Origin: Paenibacillus silvestris
GTDB lineage: Bacteria; Bacillota; Bacilli; Paenibacillales; NBRC-103111
Assembly (NCBI RefSeq): GCF_009882985.1
Contig: NZ_WTUZ01000022.1
Location: forward strand, 409,065 to 473,064
Direction: 5' to 3'
DNA length: 64,000 nt
The translations under genes and the position numbers were made by a program. Positions 16,661-25,263 of the stretch are shown piece by piece. A model generated the notes under the pieces. It worked only from the letters and a program-made list of their open reading frames with translations. It searched no databases and was not told the DNA's origin. Position 1 is the first letter of the stretch, and every line of letters starts with the position of its first letter.

Positions 16661-17499
16661 CAATTAAGTGGAGTCAAGCCGTCCGTCACCTATTCATGAT
16701 TGCCTTCAGCCTATTGATGGCTTATCCAGTCCTTTGGTGGATCGGGGCATCGCTGAAATCCAATAGTGAATTGAGTTCGCCGAACCTATTTCCTTCTACA
16801 CCGCAGTGGAGCAATTTTGTAAAAGGCTGGAATTCAGTTCCGGGACATTCGTTCACTGACTTTTATCTTAATACGTTCGGACTAGAAATTGCAGTTCTTG
16901 CCGTAACTTTGATTTCCAGCACGCTTGTCGCATTTGGTTTCGGAAGGCTGAATTTCCCGTTAAAAACGTTCTGGTTCTCGCTCCTTATGGTCACGCTGAT
17001 GCTTCCAGGGCAAGTGCTCATCATTCCGCAGTACGCGATGTTCCATCAGTTGGGCTGGGTGAATACCTACTTGCCATTTATTGTGCCTCATTTGCTAGCT
17101 AGCGGTGCCGGTGGAACGTTCTTCGTCTTCCTGCTCATCCAATTCGTACGCGGTATTCCCAAAGAACTGGATGAATCGGCAAAAATAGACGGCTGCTCTT
17201 GGTTCGGTATTTATTGGCGCATTGTGATGCCGCTTACGAAACCGGCGATTGTTACGGTCATGATCTTCTGCTTCCTTTGGAACTGGGACGATTTCTTAGG
17301 GCATCTGCTCTATATTAACTCGGTTGATAAGTACACCGTTGGTCTGGCACTCCGGATGATTAATGATTCCCAGACGGGTCAGGAGTGGGGACAGCTGCTG
17401 GCGATGTCGCTTGTATCGATTGTGCCTGCGACACTGGTCTTCATGTTCCTGCAGAAGTACTTTGTCGAAGGGATTGCAACAACAGGCATTAAAGGATAA
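16657..17499 (+). CDS. Sugar ABC transporter permease, MalG/UgpE type
   Basis: 280 residues, six helices, with EAA loop ESAKIDGCSWFGIYWRIVMP (about residues 174-193) and the short C terminus KYFVEGIATTGIKG common to MalG-type permeases. Translationally coupled to the upstream permease through the ATGA overlap. Ends at a strong hairpin, then the sensor kinase follows 106 bases later. Confidence 0.92.
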   Translation: MTIKWSQAVRHLFMIAFSLLMAYPVLWWIGASLKSNSELSSPNLFPSTPQWSNFVKGWNSVPGHSFTDFYLNTFGLEIAVLAVTLISSTLVAFGFGRLNFPLKTFWFSLLMVTLMLPGQVLIIPQYAMFHQLGWVNTYLPFIVPHLLASGAGGTFFVFLLIQFVRGIPKELDESAKIDGCSWFGIYWRIVMPLTKPAIVTVMIFCFLWNWDDFLGHLLYINSVDKYTVGLALRMINDSQTGQEWGQLLAMSLVSIVPATLVFMFLQKYFVEGIATTGIKG

Positions 17500-17526
17500 G
17501 ATGAAAAACAAATAAGGAATTCATAG

Positions 17527-17572
17527 AACGGTAAAGCGGCGAAGCAGTTTCGCTGTTTTACCGTTTCTTTCG
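17527..17572 (+). terminator. Terminator after the permease pair
   Basis: AACGGTAAA (17527-17535) pairs with TTTACCGTT (17557-17565), with an inner GCGAA/TTCGC stem, then TTCTTTCG. The weak T-run suggests partial read-through into the kinase gene. Confidence 0.75.
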
Positions 17573-17605
17573 CCTAATCGGATACTTAATGGGAGCGAAG
17601 ACCGC

Positions 17606-19363
17606 ATGACGAATCCGTTCAAAAAGTTTAGAATCGACCACCTGTTTTTCCGCAGCTTTGCTGGCTTTATTATCGTTGTGTTGGCTTGCAGCGTGTGGGC
17701 GAGTTACAGCATTTCATCCAAAGAGATTGCTCAAACAACGTTTCAATATCAGCAAAAGCTGCTCGATGAGCTGAATAACGAAATCACGACAAGGCTTGTT
17801 ACCATTGAACAAATCTCTCTATCTACGTCGCGCGACAACGAGCTTATCACCTTTCTGGTCAATAAACAGGACGAGTTCGACCGCTATCGGCGATCCATGA
17901 GCGTTGAGAAGGCGCTCGCGAACCTGACGTATTCGATCCCCCTCATTCAAGGGATTGATTTGTATATGAATCGACCTCTTCAAGGGGATGCCAAAAGCTA
18001 TATTCAGTTCCGGGATATGGCGGATTTGGATAAGCAGTCTTGGGCGGAGATGTTGAAAGGGAATGATTTTACATGGTCAATCGAGCATCTAATTCCGAGC
18101 TTTCAAGGCGATGTCCCGGTCCTGAGCTTTGCCAGAAAAATCGTGTATGACGACAAATACTTAGGTGTATTGGTCATCCATGTGAAGGCGGATCAGATTA
18201 GAAGCGTGCTCGCGGGACATTCATCGGAAACGAACCGAATCATGATTGACTCCCGAGGAGAGCAGTTTCTGAAGATCGGTCAGATACCAGATCATACTGA
18301 GCTGTCCAAATGGATGGAAAGCGATGCGAAACTGAAGCAGTCAGGCTTCTTACGCACCAAGGGCAGCAGTGAAGCGGGCGATTCCCTCTTGGTTTATTCG
18401 AAGTTGCTCGACTCCACCTGGACATTGGTTGAAATCACCCCATGGAAGCAAATTACCGCCGGCAGCTTCAGGTTGGCCGAAGTCATCGGCATCATTGGCA
18501 TTGCGGCTGTCCTGCTGACGCTATTTTTAACGCACTTTTTGAGTCGCCAGTTTACGAAACCTATCAAAAAGCTCGTAAGCGCAATGGGCGTCTATTCCGT
18601 AGGCGGCAATAATGTAGAGCTTCCGGTCGATTACCAAAATGAGTTCGGTTATTTGTTCGCCGGATACCGCAAACAGAACGAACGGATCGAGGAACTATAT
18701 CTCTCCTTGCAGCGCAGATACGAACAGCAGCGCAAGGCGGAAATTGAGGCGCTGCAGGCGAATATTAACCCGCATTTCCTCTACAATACACTCGATCAGT
18801 TGAATTGGATGGCCATTGAAGCGGGGCAGGATGAGATTAGCCGTATTTTGGAGCTAATGGGACAGATGTTTCGGATCGGCCTCTCGAACGGGGACAGCTT
18901 TATTACGATTGGCGAGGAACTTATGCACATTGAGTGTTATTTGGAGATTCAGCAGCTCAGGTGGAGAACAGGACTTGAATATAGCATTGAAGCATCCCCT
19001 GACATCCGTAAGATGTTCATCCCGAAGCTGACGCTGCAGCCATTTGTAGAAAATGCGATCGTTCATGGCTTTAACTCGCGCAGTCAAGGATACATTCATA
19101 TTCGACTACAGGACACGCAGAAGAGCATTCAAATTATCATTGATGACGATGGAGTTGGACTTAAGCAAGTGGTGGAAAAGAACCATAAACGCCGTACAGG
19201 CGGTTATGGGATTCGCAATGTCAGGGAGCGGATAGCGGGTTATTTCGGCGGCGAGTATGGCATTACGCTGCAGGATCGGCCAGAAGGAGGGACGCGTGTC
19301 GTTATTGAGCTTCCCCATCTGATCCAGCCCCCTGTGAAGGATCAGCTAGAGAAAGCGGAGTAG
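17606..19363 (+). CDS. Sensor histidine kinase, YesM type
   Basis: 585 residues: helix near 15-37, extracellular Cache-like sensor, second helix near 285-310, HAMP, then a His_kinase domain with NINPHFLYNTLDQLNW (phosphorylated H390) and HATPase motifs VENAIVHGF, DDDGVGL and GGYGIRNVRERI. It should sense an extracellular sugar and phosphorylate the YesN-like regulator at 19548. Start ATG 17606 follows GGGAGCGAAG. Typical of Paenibacillus carbohydrate loci. Confidence 0.92.
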   Translation: MTNPFKKFRIDHLFFRSFAGFIIVVLACSVWASYSISSKEIAQTTFQYQQKLLDELNNEITTRLVTIEQISLSTSRDNELITFLVNKQDEFDRYRRSMSVEKALANLTYSIPLIQGIDLYMNRPLQGDAKSYIQFRDMADLDKQSWAEMLKGNDFTWSIEHLIPSFQGDVPVLSFARKIVYDDKYLGVLVIHVKADQIRSVLAGHSSETNRIMIDSRGEQFLKIGQIPDHTELSKWMESDAKLKQSGFLRTKGSSEAGDSLLVYSKLLDSTWTLVEITPWKQITAGSFRLAEVIGIIGIAAVLLTLFLTHFLSRQFTKPIKKLVSAMGVYSVGGNNVELPVDYQNEFGYLFAGYRKQNERIEELYLSLQRRYEQQRKAEIEALQANINPHFLYNTLDQLNWMAIEAGQDEISRILELMGQMFRIGLSNGDSFITIGEELMHIECYLEIQQLRWRTGLEYSIEASPDIRKMFIPKLTLQPFVENAIVHGFNSRSQGYIHIRLQDTQKSIQIIIDDDGVGLKQVVEKNHKRRTGGYGIRNVRERIAGYFGGEYGITLQDRPEGGTRVVIELPHLIQPPVKDQLEKAE

Positions 19364-19459
19364 TTCGTTGTATTTTATAATAAATCGTGCTTTCCTCTCC
19401 TTTCAAATTTGGGCTTGGATTGATAGTATAAAGGTATCTTTTCAAATAGGAATAATGAA

Positions 19460-19486
19460 GCCTGGAACTTAAGCCTGTTCCGGGCC
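19460..19486 (+). other. Hairpin in the kinase-regulator gap
   Basis: GCCTGGAAC pairs with GTTCCGGGC (one T-G pair) around an eight-base loop. There is no T-run, so it is more likely an RNA-processing or stability element. It lies within the 184-base gap between the kinase and response-regulator genes. Confidence 0.35.
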
Positions 19487-19547
19487 AATGTTATATGACA
19501 TAGCTGTAATGAATTGAACAAAGGTTAAAGTTAAGGAGGCAGGCGTT

Positions 19548-21167
19548 GTGTGGAAGATCGCTATCATTGACGATGAACGCCAGGTTCTTCAAGGGATGAA
19601 ACGAGCGATACCTTGGGATGAGCTTGACGCAGAGTGGGTTGGGGAAGCGCTCAACGGACAGGATGGACTGGAGCTCATTCGAACGGCTGCCCCGGATATT
19701 GTTATTACGGATATCTATATGCCGGTCATGAATGGCCTTGATATGATTGAGCAGCTAAGGAAAGAAGGATTTTGCGGGAAAATTATTATTTTGAGCGGAT
19801 ATTCAGATTTTGAACATGCGAGGCAGGCACTTAGGTGCAATGTTAGTGATTATTTATCTAAACCAATCAGCGTTCCTACATTAAAAACAATTCTTGGAAA
19901 AGCCATCGGAGAGCTGATGGAAGAAGAAGAGAAGCGGATTAAACAGGACGAGCTTCAACAGAAATTAATGCTTTACGAACCTTTTATTGAAAAAGAATGG
20001 GTGAAATCGGCGGTTGCCGGAACGTTGGACAGCTCTTATCGGAATGAAGACCGGCTGCCGAAGCCTTACCGCTTCTGGTGTGAGAGCAAACATGTGGTCA
20101 TTGGCATCGACTTGATTCGCAATGTTCGCACATCGGACCTATCGCTGCCTGATTGGAGCCTGTTTCGTTTTGCGATTAGCAATGTTGTCTGTGAAGTGGC
20201 GCGCGAAGCTTTTCCGGCTATTGAATATGTGGAGCTGCATGGGACGAGGGCGGTGCTCATCCTTCATCCCCAAGCTGACAGTTCACAGCAAGAGCTGGAG
20301 CTGAAGCTTAGCAAGCTGGGGATCAGGCTCATCGATTGCGTCAAAAGCTATTTGAAGCTGGTCATTCGCGTTGGCATCGGAGGCACCAAAGAAGCATGGA
20401 CGGAAATGCCAGATTCGACGGAGGAAGCATTCAGGGCGATTGATCTGCGGGATCGTCGCGTGGATTCGGCCTATGATGTATTCGTTTATAGCGAGGAAAT
20501 GGGAAATGATCAGGGGACGCTCGTGATGCGGCCGGCTAAATTTTATTTTGAAATAGCGGGTGCTATGAAGGCGTCTCAGGAATCACAAGCTCAGCAGCTT
20601 GTGGCCCACTACACCCAGCAATTGAAAGAGCAAAAAGGGATAACACCGGATTACGTGCAAATGCTGGCGGGGGAGCTATGGGGCATTTTTGCCTATTGTC
20701 TCTATGAGGTTGGCATGGTGCTCGATGATATTTTCCCGAATGATCAAATTGTGAAAGAAATGGTCGGATTGACTTTACCAGGGCAATTAGCGGAATGGCT
20801 GACTGCCAAAATATCCGTTATTTTCAGCAGCAGGCAATGGAAAGGCAACAGCAAACACAGACAAGCTGTCGACTTCATGACACAATATATTCATGAGCAT
20901 TACGCAGATGATATGACACTTGCGGATCTGTCAGATAAGGTGTATATCTCGCGCAATCATTTGTCGATCATTTTCAAAAATATGACCGGTGAAACGTTCA
21001 ATACCTACTTAACGCGCGTGCGTATTGAGAAAGCCAGGGAACTGCTGCTGGAAAGAAACATGCTCGTTTACGAAGTGGCAGAGCGGGTGGGCTACAAAAA
21101 CGTGCCCTATTTCAGCACGCTTTTCAAGAAATTTACCGGCATGAATCCGACAGAACTCATTAAATGA
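19548..21167 (+). CDS. AraC-type response regulator, YesN type
   Basis: 539 residues. Receiver domain 1-120 with acidic pocket D8-D9, phosphorylated D55 (VITDIYMPVMNG) and K near 105. A variable middle is followed by two C-terminal helix-turn-helix motifs (LADLSDKVYISRNHLSIIFK and VYEVAERVGYKNVPYFSTLF). Starts with GTG at 19548 after AAGGAGG. Partner of the kinase at 17606; the gap between them suggests a separate promoter. Likely activates the permease operon and perhaps the binding-protein gene. Confidence 0.93.
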   Translation: MWKIAIIDDERQVLQGMKRAIPWDELDAEWVGEALNGQDGLELIRTAAPDIVITDIYMPVMNGLDMIEQLRKEGFCGKIIILSGYSDFEHARQALRCNVSDYLSKPISVPTLKTILGKAIGELMEEEEKRIKQDELQQKLMLYEPFIEKEWVKSAVAGTLDSSYRNEDRLPKPYRFWCESKHVVIGIDLIRNVRTSDLSLPDWSLFRFAISNVVCEVAREAFPAIEYVELHGTRAVLILHPQADSSQQELELKLSKLGIRLIDCVKSYLKLVIRVGIGGTKEAWTEMPDSTEEAFRAIDLRDRRVDSAYDVFVYSEEMGNDQGTLVMRPAKFYFEIAGAMKASQESQAQQLVAHYTQQLKEQKGITPDYVQMLAGELWGIFAYCLYEVGMVLDDIFPNDQIVKEMVGLTLPGQLAEWLTAKISVIFSSRQWKGNSKHRQAVDFMTQYIHEHYADDMTLADLSDKVYISRNHLSIIFKNMTGETFNTYLTRVRIEKARELLLERNMLVYEVAERVGYKNVPYFSTLFKKFTGMNPTELIK

Positions 21168-21188
21168 TGACCAGGGGAGAGAGAAGAG

Positions 21189-22256
21189 ATGAATGGACAA
21201 TTACCTGCAAAAATGAAAGCGGCTGTCATGACGAAGCCAGGAACAATCGTGATTGAGGAGCGCCCGGTCCCGTCAGTTGATGCGAATGAAGTATTGGTCA
21301 AAGTAATGGCTGTTGGCGTTTGCGGTTCGGATGTTCATTATTTTGAAAATGGCAGAATTGGCCGCTATGTGGTCGAGAAGCCACTTGTTCTTGGGCACGA
21401 ATGTGCGGGCATTATTGTCGCTGCAGGAGCTTCGGTGACGAACGTGAGCCTTGGTGACCGTGTAGCTATTGAGCCTGGCGTTACCTGTGGACACTGTCAG
21501 GCTTGCAAGGAAGGCCGATATAATTTGTGTCCCGATGTGCAGTTCCTGGCGACTCCGCCAGTGGATGGTGCTTTCGTTCAATATATGAAAATCCGTGCGG
21601 ACATGGTATTTGCCATTCCGGAACATTTATCCTTTGAGGCGGCGGCACTCAATGAGCCTTTCTCTGTTGGCATTCATGCGGCTAAGCGCTGCAATCTCCA
21701 GCCTGGCGCTACGGTAGCCATCATGGGCATGGGGCCGGTCGGCTTAATGGCCGTAGCTGCGGCCAAATCGTTCGGCGCGAGCCGTATTATTGTCACGGAC
21801 TTGGAACAGGTGCGATTGGAAGCTGCCAAACGGATGGGCGCGACAGACGTCATCAATGTGAAGGAAATCGACGCTGTGCAGCGAATTAAGGAGCTGACGG
21901 ATGGGCTTGGCGCAGATGCTGCTTGGGAAACAGCAGGCAATCCGAGAGCTTTGCAAACTGCGCTCTATTCCTTGCGCCGCGGCGGTAAACTTGTGATCGT
22001 GGGCTTGCCAGCACAGGATGAAATTGCCCTCAATGTCCCGTTCATCGCTGACAATGAAATTGATATTTATGGTGTCTTCCGGTATGCCAACACGTACCCG
22101 ACAGGCATTAAATTTCTTGCCGGAGACGGGATTGATGCGTTGGCGCTCATTACAGACCGCTACCCGCTTGAGCAGACGCAAGAGGCACTGGAGCGAGCGA
22201 TTCATAATAAAAGCGGCAGTCTAAAGGTCATGGTCTATCCGAACGAAATCCTATAA
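21189..22256 (+). CDS. Zinc-dependent polyol dehydrogenase (sorbitol/xylitol type)
   Basis: 355-residue medium-chain dehydrogenase. Catalytic zinc region GVCGSDVHYF...GHECAG, structural zinc cysteines GVTCGHCQACKEGRYNLC, and nucleotide fold motif GMGPVGLMAVAAAKSFGA, with an acidic end (TDLEQ) suggesting NAD. Closest to xylitol or sorbitol dehydrogenases, which fits a xylan/pentose locus. GGGGAGAGAGAAG lies ahead of the ATG, 21 bases after the regulator stop, so it is probably in the same transcript. Confidence 0.85.
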   Translation: MNGQLPAKMKAAVMTKPGTIVIEERPVPSVDANEVLVKVMAVGVCGSDVHYFENGRIGRYVVEKPLVLGHECAGIIVAAGASVTNVSLGDRVAIEPGVTCGHCQACKEGRYNLCPDVQFLATPPVDGAFVQYMKIRADMVFAIPEHLSFEAAALNEPFSVGIHAAKRCNLQPGATVAIMGMGPVGLMAVAAAKSFGASRIIVTDLEQVRLEAAKRMGATDVINVKEIDAVQRIKELTDGLGADAAWETAGNPRALQTALYSLRRGGKLVIVGLPAQDEIALNVPFIADNEIDIYGVFRYANTYPTGIKFLAGDGIDALALITDRYPLEQTQEALERAIHNKSGSLKVMVYPNEIL

Positions 22257-22280
22257 ACGTAGAATGGGGAGGTAGTTGTG

Positions 22281-23366
22281 ATGAAACCAGTGAAATTCAG
22301 CTTGATCGGTGGTGCCGGCTTTCGCGCGCAATATTTTCTGCGAATTGCACAGGCGCTGCCTGAGCGGTTTGAAATTAGCGGCATGGTTGTCAGAAGTGAA
22401 GACAAAGGCAAGGAAATGGAAGCGAAGTGGGGGACAGCGACATACCGCACGCTTGAACAGCTTCTAGAAAACGAACATCCGGATTTTGTCGTCGTTTCCG
22501 TCTCTCCCACACAAAGTCTAGACTACCTTCTGACGTTGGCAGAGCGGGGGATCCCCGTTTTGTTGGAAACGCCGCCTGCTCCTGACTTGGACGGACTTCA
22601 GCTGCTGCATGAACGATTAACCCTTCAGGGTGCTCGTGTTCAGGTAGCGGAGCAATACCACTTTCATCCCGTTCAACAAGCGCGATTGGAGCTTATTCGT
22701 ACAGGGCAATTGGGTAAAATTACGGAAACAACAGTTTCGATCTCACAAACGTATCATGCCGTTAGCCTAATTCGGAAAATGTTAGGGGTCAACTTCGAGG
22801 ATGTTCGCATTAAGGCGATGCGTTTTCAGTCAGAATGGGTTCAAGGTCCAAATCGCAGCGGTCCGCCAACGGAAGATAAGCTCATTCCTTTACAGAGAGA
22901 TCTGGCTTGGCTGGATTTTGGCGATCGTCTAGGCATTTATGATTTTACGAAAGACCAGCACCGCTCATGGACACGTTCCAATCATTTGTCCGTCCGAGGA
23001 GAACGCGGGGAAATATTCGATAATCGGGTTCTGATTCAGCAGGAGTCGTGCGCAGAGCTTCGATTGGAGCTGCAGCGCATGAACAGAGGCGAGCTGGAAA
23101 ATGCGGAAGGGTATTACCTGAAAGGCATTCTCTGCGGCGATAAATGGGTCTACGAGAACCCGTTCGCGCCAGCTCGATTATATGATGACGAAATTGCGAT
23201 TGCTGCATGCCTGCAGAAAATGGCGGAGTACAGCTTTGGCGGGCCAAGCTTTTATAGCCTTGAAGAGGCTTCGCAGGATCATTATCTCGGGATGATGATC
23301 GAGAAAGCTATTTCAACTGGCGAAACGATCACGACGGAGCCCCAGTGTTGGGTGCCCAAGTCATAA
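22281..23366 (+). CDS. Gfo/Idh/MocA-family oxidoreductase
   Basis: 361 residues. N-terminal Rossmann fold (FSLIGGAGFRAQYFLRIAQA) with VVVSVSPTQSLDYLLTLAERGIPVLLETPP in place of the usual EKP lysine: the motif residue is T, and the second half has AEQYHFHPVQQ. The absent lysine may mean it is not a standard dehydrogenase. The ATG at 22281 follows GGGGAGG; a GTG one codon before is possible. Last gene of the locus, 24 bases after the polyol dehydrogenase. Substrate unknown, presumably a sugar or sugar acid. Confidence 0.8.
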   Translation: MKPVKFSLIGGAGFRAQYFLRIAQALPERFEISGMVVRSEDKGKEMEAKWGTATYRTLEQLLENEHPDFVVVSVSPTQSLDYLLTLAERGIPVLLETPPAPDLDGLQLLHERLTLQGARVQVAEQYHFHPVQQARLELIRTGQLGKITETTVSISQTYHAVSLIRKMLGVNFEDVRIKAMRFQSEWVQGPNRSGPPTEDKLIPLQRDLAWLDFGDRLGIYDFTKDQHRSWTRSNHLSVRGERGEIFDNRVLIQQESCAELRLELQRMNRGELENAEGYYLKGILCGDKWVYENPFAPARLYDDEIAIAACLQKMAEYSFGGPSFYSLEEASQDHYLGMMIEKAISTGETITTEPQCWVPKS

Positions 23367-23412
23367 GTGAGGAGCAAGCAAGAAACTTATTCCTCACTTA
23401 TTTCTGAGGGGC
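23364..23412. terminator. Terminator at the end of the locus, overlapping the stop codon
   Basis: TAAGTGAGGA (23364-23373) pairs perfectly with TCCTCACTTA (23391-23400). The left arm includes the stop codon. It sits between convergent genes. Confidence 0.7.
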
Positions 23413-24276
23413 TTACTCAACTAGTTTGACGTCTACAATGACTTCAAGGTTTTGCCCGCCGGCCCCACGATACACCCCTTTGACAGGAACAATATCGTTG
23501 TAGTCGCGGCCATGTCCCAACTTGATATAGCGCCAATTGACCTCGCAGTCGTTGGTAGGGTCATACCCGAACCAACCGCTGCCAGGGATCAGGCATTCGA
23601 CCCAGGCATGGGAGGCCTGCGTAAATTCAGCGCTGCCGCCTTGCAAATCGCCGACAAAGTGATAGCCGCTCACATATCTGGCAGGTATGCCCTTATCCCG
23701 GCAAACGGCGATCATTAAGTGCGAATAGTCCTGGCATACGCCTCGCCTAAGCTTCAACATCTCGCCTACAGTGGTCTGTACGGATGTAGCAGAGGGATCG
23801 TATGTGAAGTCACGGTGAATGGTTGTATTGATGGTGCTCAGCAAGTCATATAACGAAATGTGTTGATCGTTAATGGCATCCGAATAGGCCTTGATTTCGC
23901 TTGTGAGCCCCGTATAGCTTGTAGGCAATAAGTACTCTGCATAGTCATTTTGGAAATCATCACTGAGCCGCAGCGCCTTCTCCTCATAAGGAGAGAGTGC
24001 TGCACTCGGGATGTTATCATTATCGTGTGTCACAACAGTAGAGCTCATAATGATGGTGAGTTCACGATGGATTTTATTCACAGTGAAGGCATGCACACGA
24101 TTATGAAAGTAATCCGAATACGTAAAGAAGGCAGATACAGGTTCGGTAGTAATACTGTGATGGTAGCAGGATTGCCGGTTGTCTGTCAGCGGTGTTAAAC
24201 GAATCTCATTGACACTGTCCTGCGCCAAATCGGTGTAGGAATAACGTGTGATATGCGTAATCTCCAGCTTCTTCAT
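23413..24276 (-). CDS. Transglutaminase-like protein
   Basis: 287 residues. N-terminal bacterial transglutaminase-like domain (HITRYSYTDLAQDSVNEIRLTP), then a papain-like core with Cys in RRGVCQDYSHL, His in SHAWVE and Asp in YDPTND. Usually a peptidase or amide-forming enzyme of unknown substrate. Start at 24276 follows GGAGGAGG. Its ATG overlaps the TGA of the alpha-E gene (ATGA), so the two are translationally coupled. Third gene of a leftward operon with alpha-E and ATP-grasp proteins. Confidence 0.9.
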   Translation of the reverse strand: MKKLEITHITRYSYTDLAQDSVNEIRLTPLTDNRQSCYHHSITTEPVSAFFTYSDYFHNRVHAFTVNKIHRELTIIMSSTVVTHDNDNIPSAALSPYEEKALRLSDDFQNDYAEYLLPTSYTGLTSEIKAYSDAINDQHISLYDLLSTINTTIHRDFTYDPSATSVQTTVGEMLKLRRGVCQDYSHLMIAVCRDKGIPARYVSGYHFVGDLQGGSAEFTQASHAWVECLIPGSGWFGYDPTNDCEVNWRYIKLGHGRDYNDIVPVKGVYRGAGGQNLEVIVDVKLVE

Positions 24277-25232
24277 GCAATGACCTCCTCCCTGGAGGGA
24301 AAAAAGACTTTGGACATTCGCATGCCCATCAGGTTGCACGATTCACGGAGAGCCTGTAAGGTCATTTCCAATTTACCAGATAAAATATCTTCCTCATCCA
24401 TGCAGGCCAGGTTAGCTTTCACTTTTCCTGCCAGCTTGGCTAGTTTGTGTACCGTCATGTTCAATTCGGGATCTTCGAGCTGGATGCTCTTTAAGGAACG
24501 TTCCAGCGCTTGAAAAGAGTAGCTGATCGATCTTGGGAAGGCCTCATGCAGCATCAGGAACTTGATAATGTTGGTTAGGTTTACTGTGTCTGCATACTCT
24601 CTGCGGAATGATTCATAACCGCTGACCGATTTGAGAACAGAGAGCATAAGCGGGTAGGAGGACACTTCCTCTTTGGCGTAATCCAGGCATAAGGATTGCA
24701 GTAAGCGAAGCAAATTCTCCGCGCGCTCCAAATATCGTCCTGCTTCTATGAAATGCCATTCATTTTGGCGGGGCATGACAGAGGTGGCGGCTCCATGAAA
24801 CATTGATAAATTGTCACGGACGAAACGATAGAATAAATGCGGCGAATCACTCGTGATATCGCGGACATCTTTTTCTTTTAGCCACAAATATAAACCGTTC
24901 ATGATATCCCACAGCTCTGCTGGCATCTTCTCGCGAATATTGCGAAGATTGGTCCGCGCATGATTGGTGCAGGCGAGCAAAGAGTTCACATTATTTTTAT
25001 CAAGTGTAATGTATTGAAGGACGTACTGCTCCGTGCAGCTGCTATATTGTTCATTAAAAACAGCCCTATCTCCGATTGTATCGATTAACCGGCTCCAAAT
25101 TTGACCGCTGCCGCTCTCCCGTTCTTCGCGGATATGATAATACACATCAATTAACCTCGCGTGATTCTCTGTTCTCTCCGTATACCGTCCGATCCAGAAT
25201 AAAGCTTCCGCTGTTCGTCCCATCATCACCAT
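24273..25232 (-). CDS. Alpha-E domain protein (DUF403)
   Basis: About 319 residues, almost all helical, opening with GRTAEALFWIGRYTERTENHARL, the family hallmark. Function unproven; the domain travels with circularly permuted ATP-grasp and transglutaminase genes in predicted peptide-tagging or peptide-synthesis systems. The start at 25232 is preferred since GGGAGG lies ten bases upstream; an ATG at 25250 has no ribosome site. Middle gene of the operon; 31 bases after the ATP-grasp gene. Confidence 0.9.
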   Translation of the reverse strand: MVMMGRTAEALFWIGRYTERTENHARLIDVYYHIREERESGSGQIWSRLIDTIGDRAVFNEQYSSCTEQYVLQYITLDKNNVNSLLACTNHARTNLRNIREKMPAELWDIMNGLYLWLKEKDVRDITSDSPHLFYRFVRDNLSMFHGAATSVMPRQNEWHFIEAGRYLERAENLLRLLQSLCLDYAKEEVSSYPLMLSVLKSVSGYESFRREYADTVNLTNIIKFLMLHEAFPRSISYSFQALERSLKSIQLEDPELNMTVHKLAKLAGKVKANLACMDEEDILSGKLEMTLQALRESCNLMGMRMSKVFFPSREEVIA

Positions 25233-25263
25233 GTTCCGCTGGCCTCCCATCTCAATGTGGATT

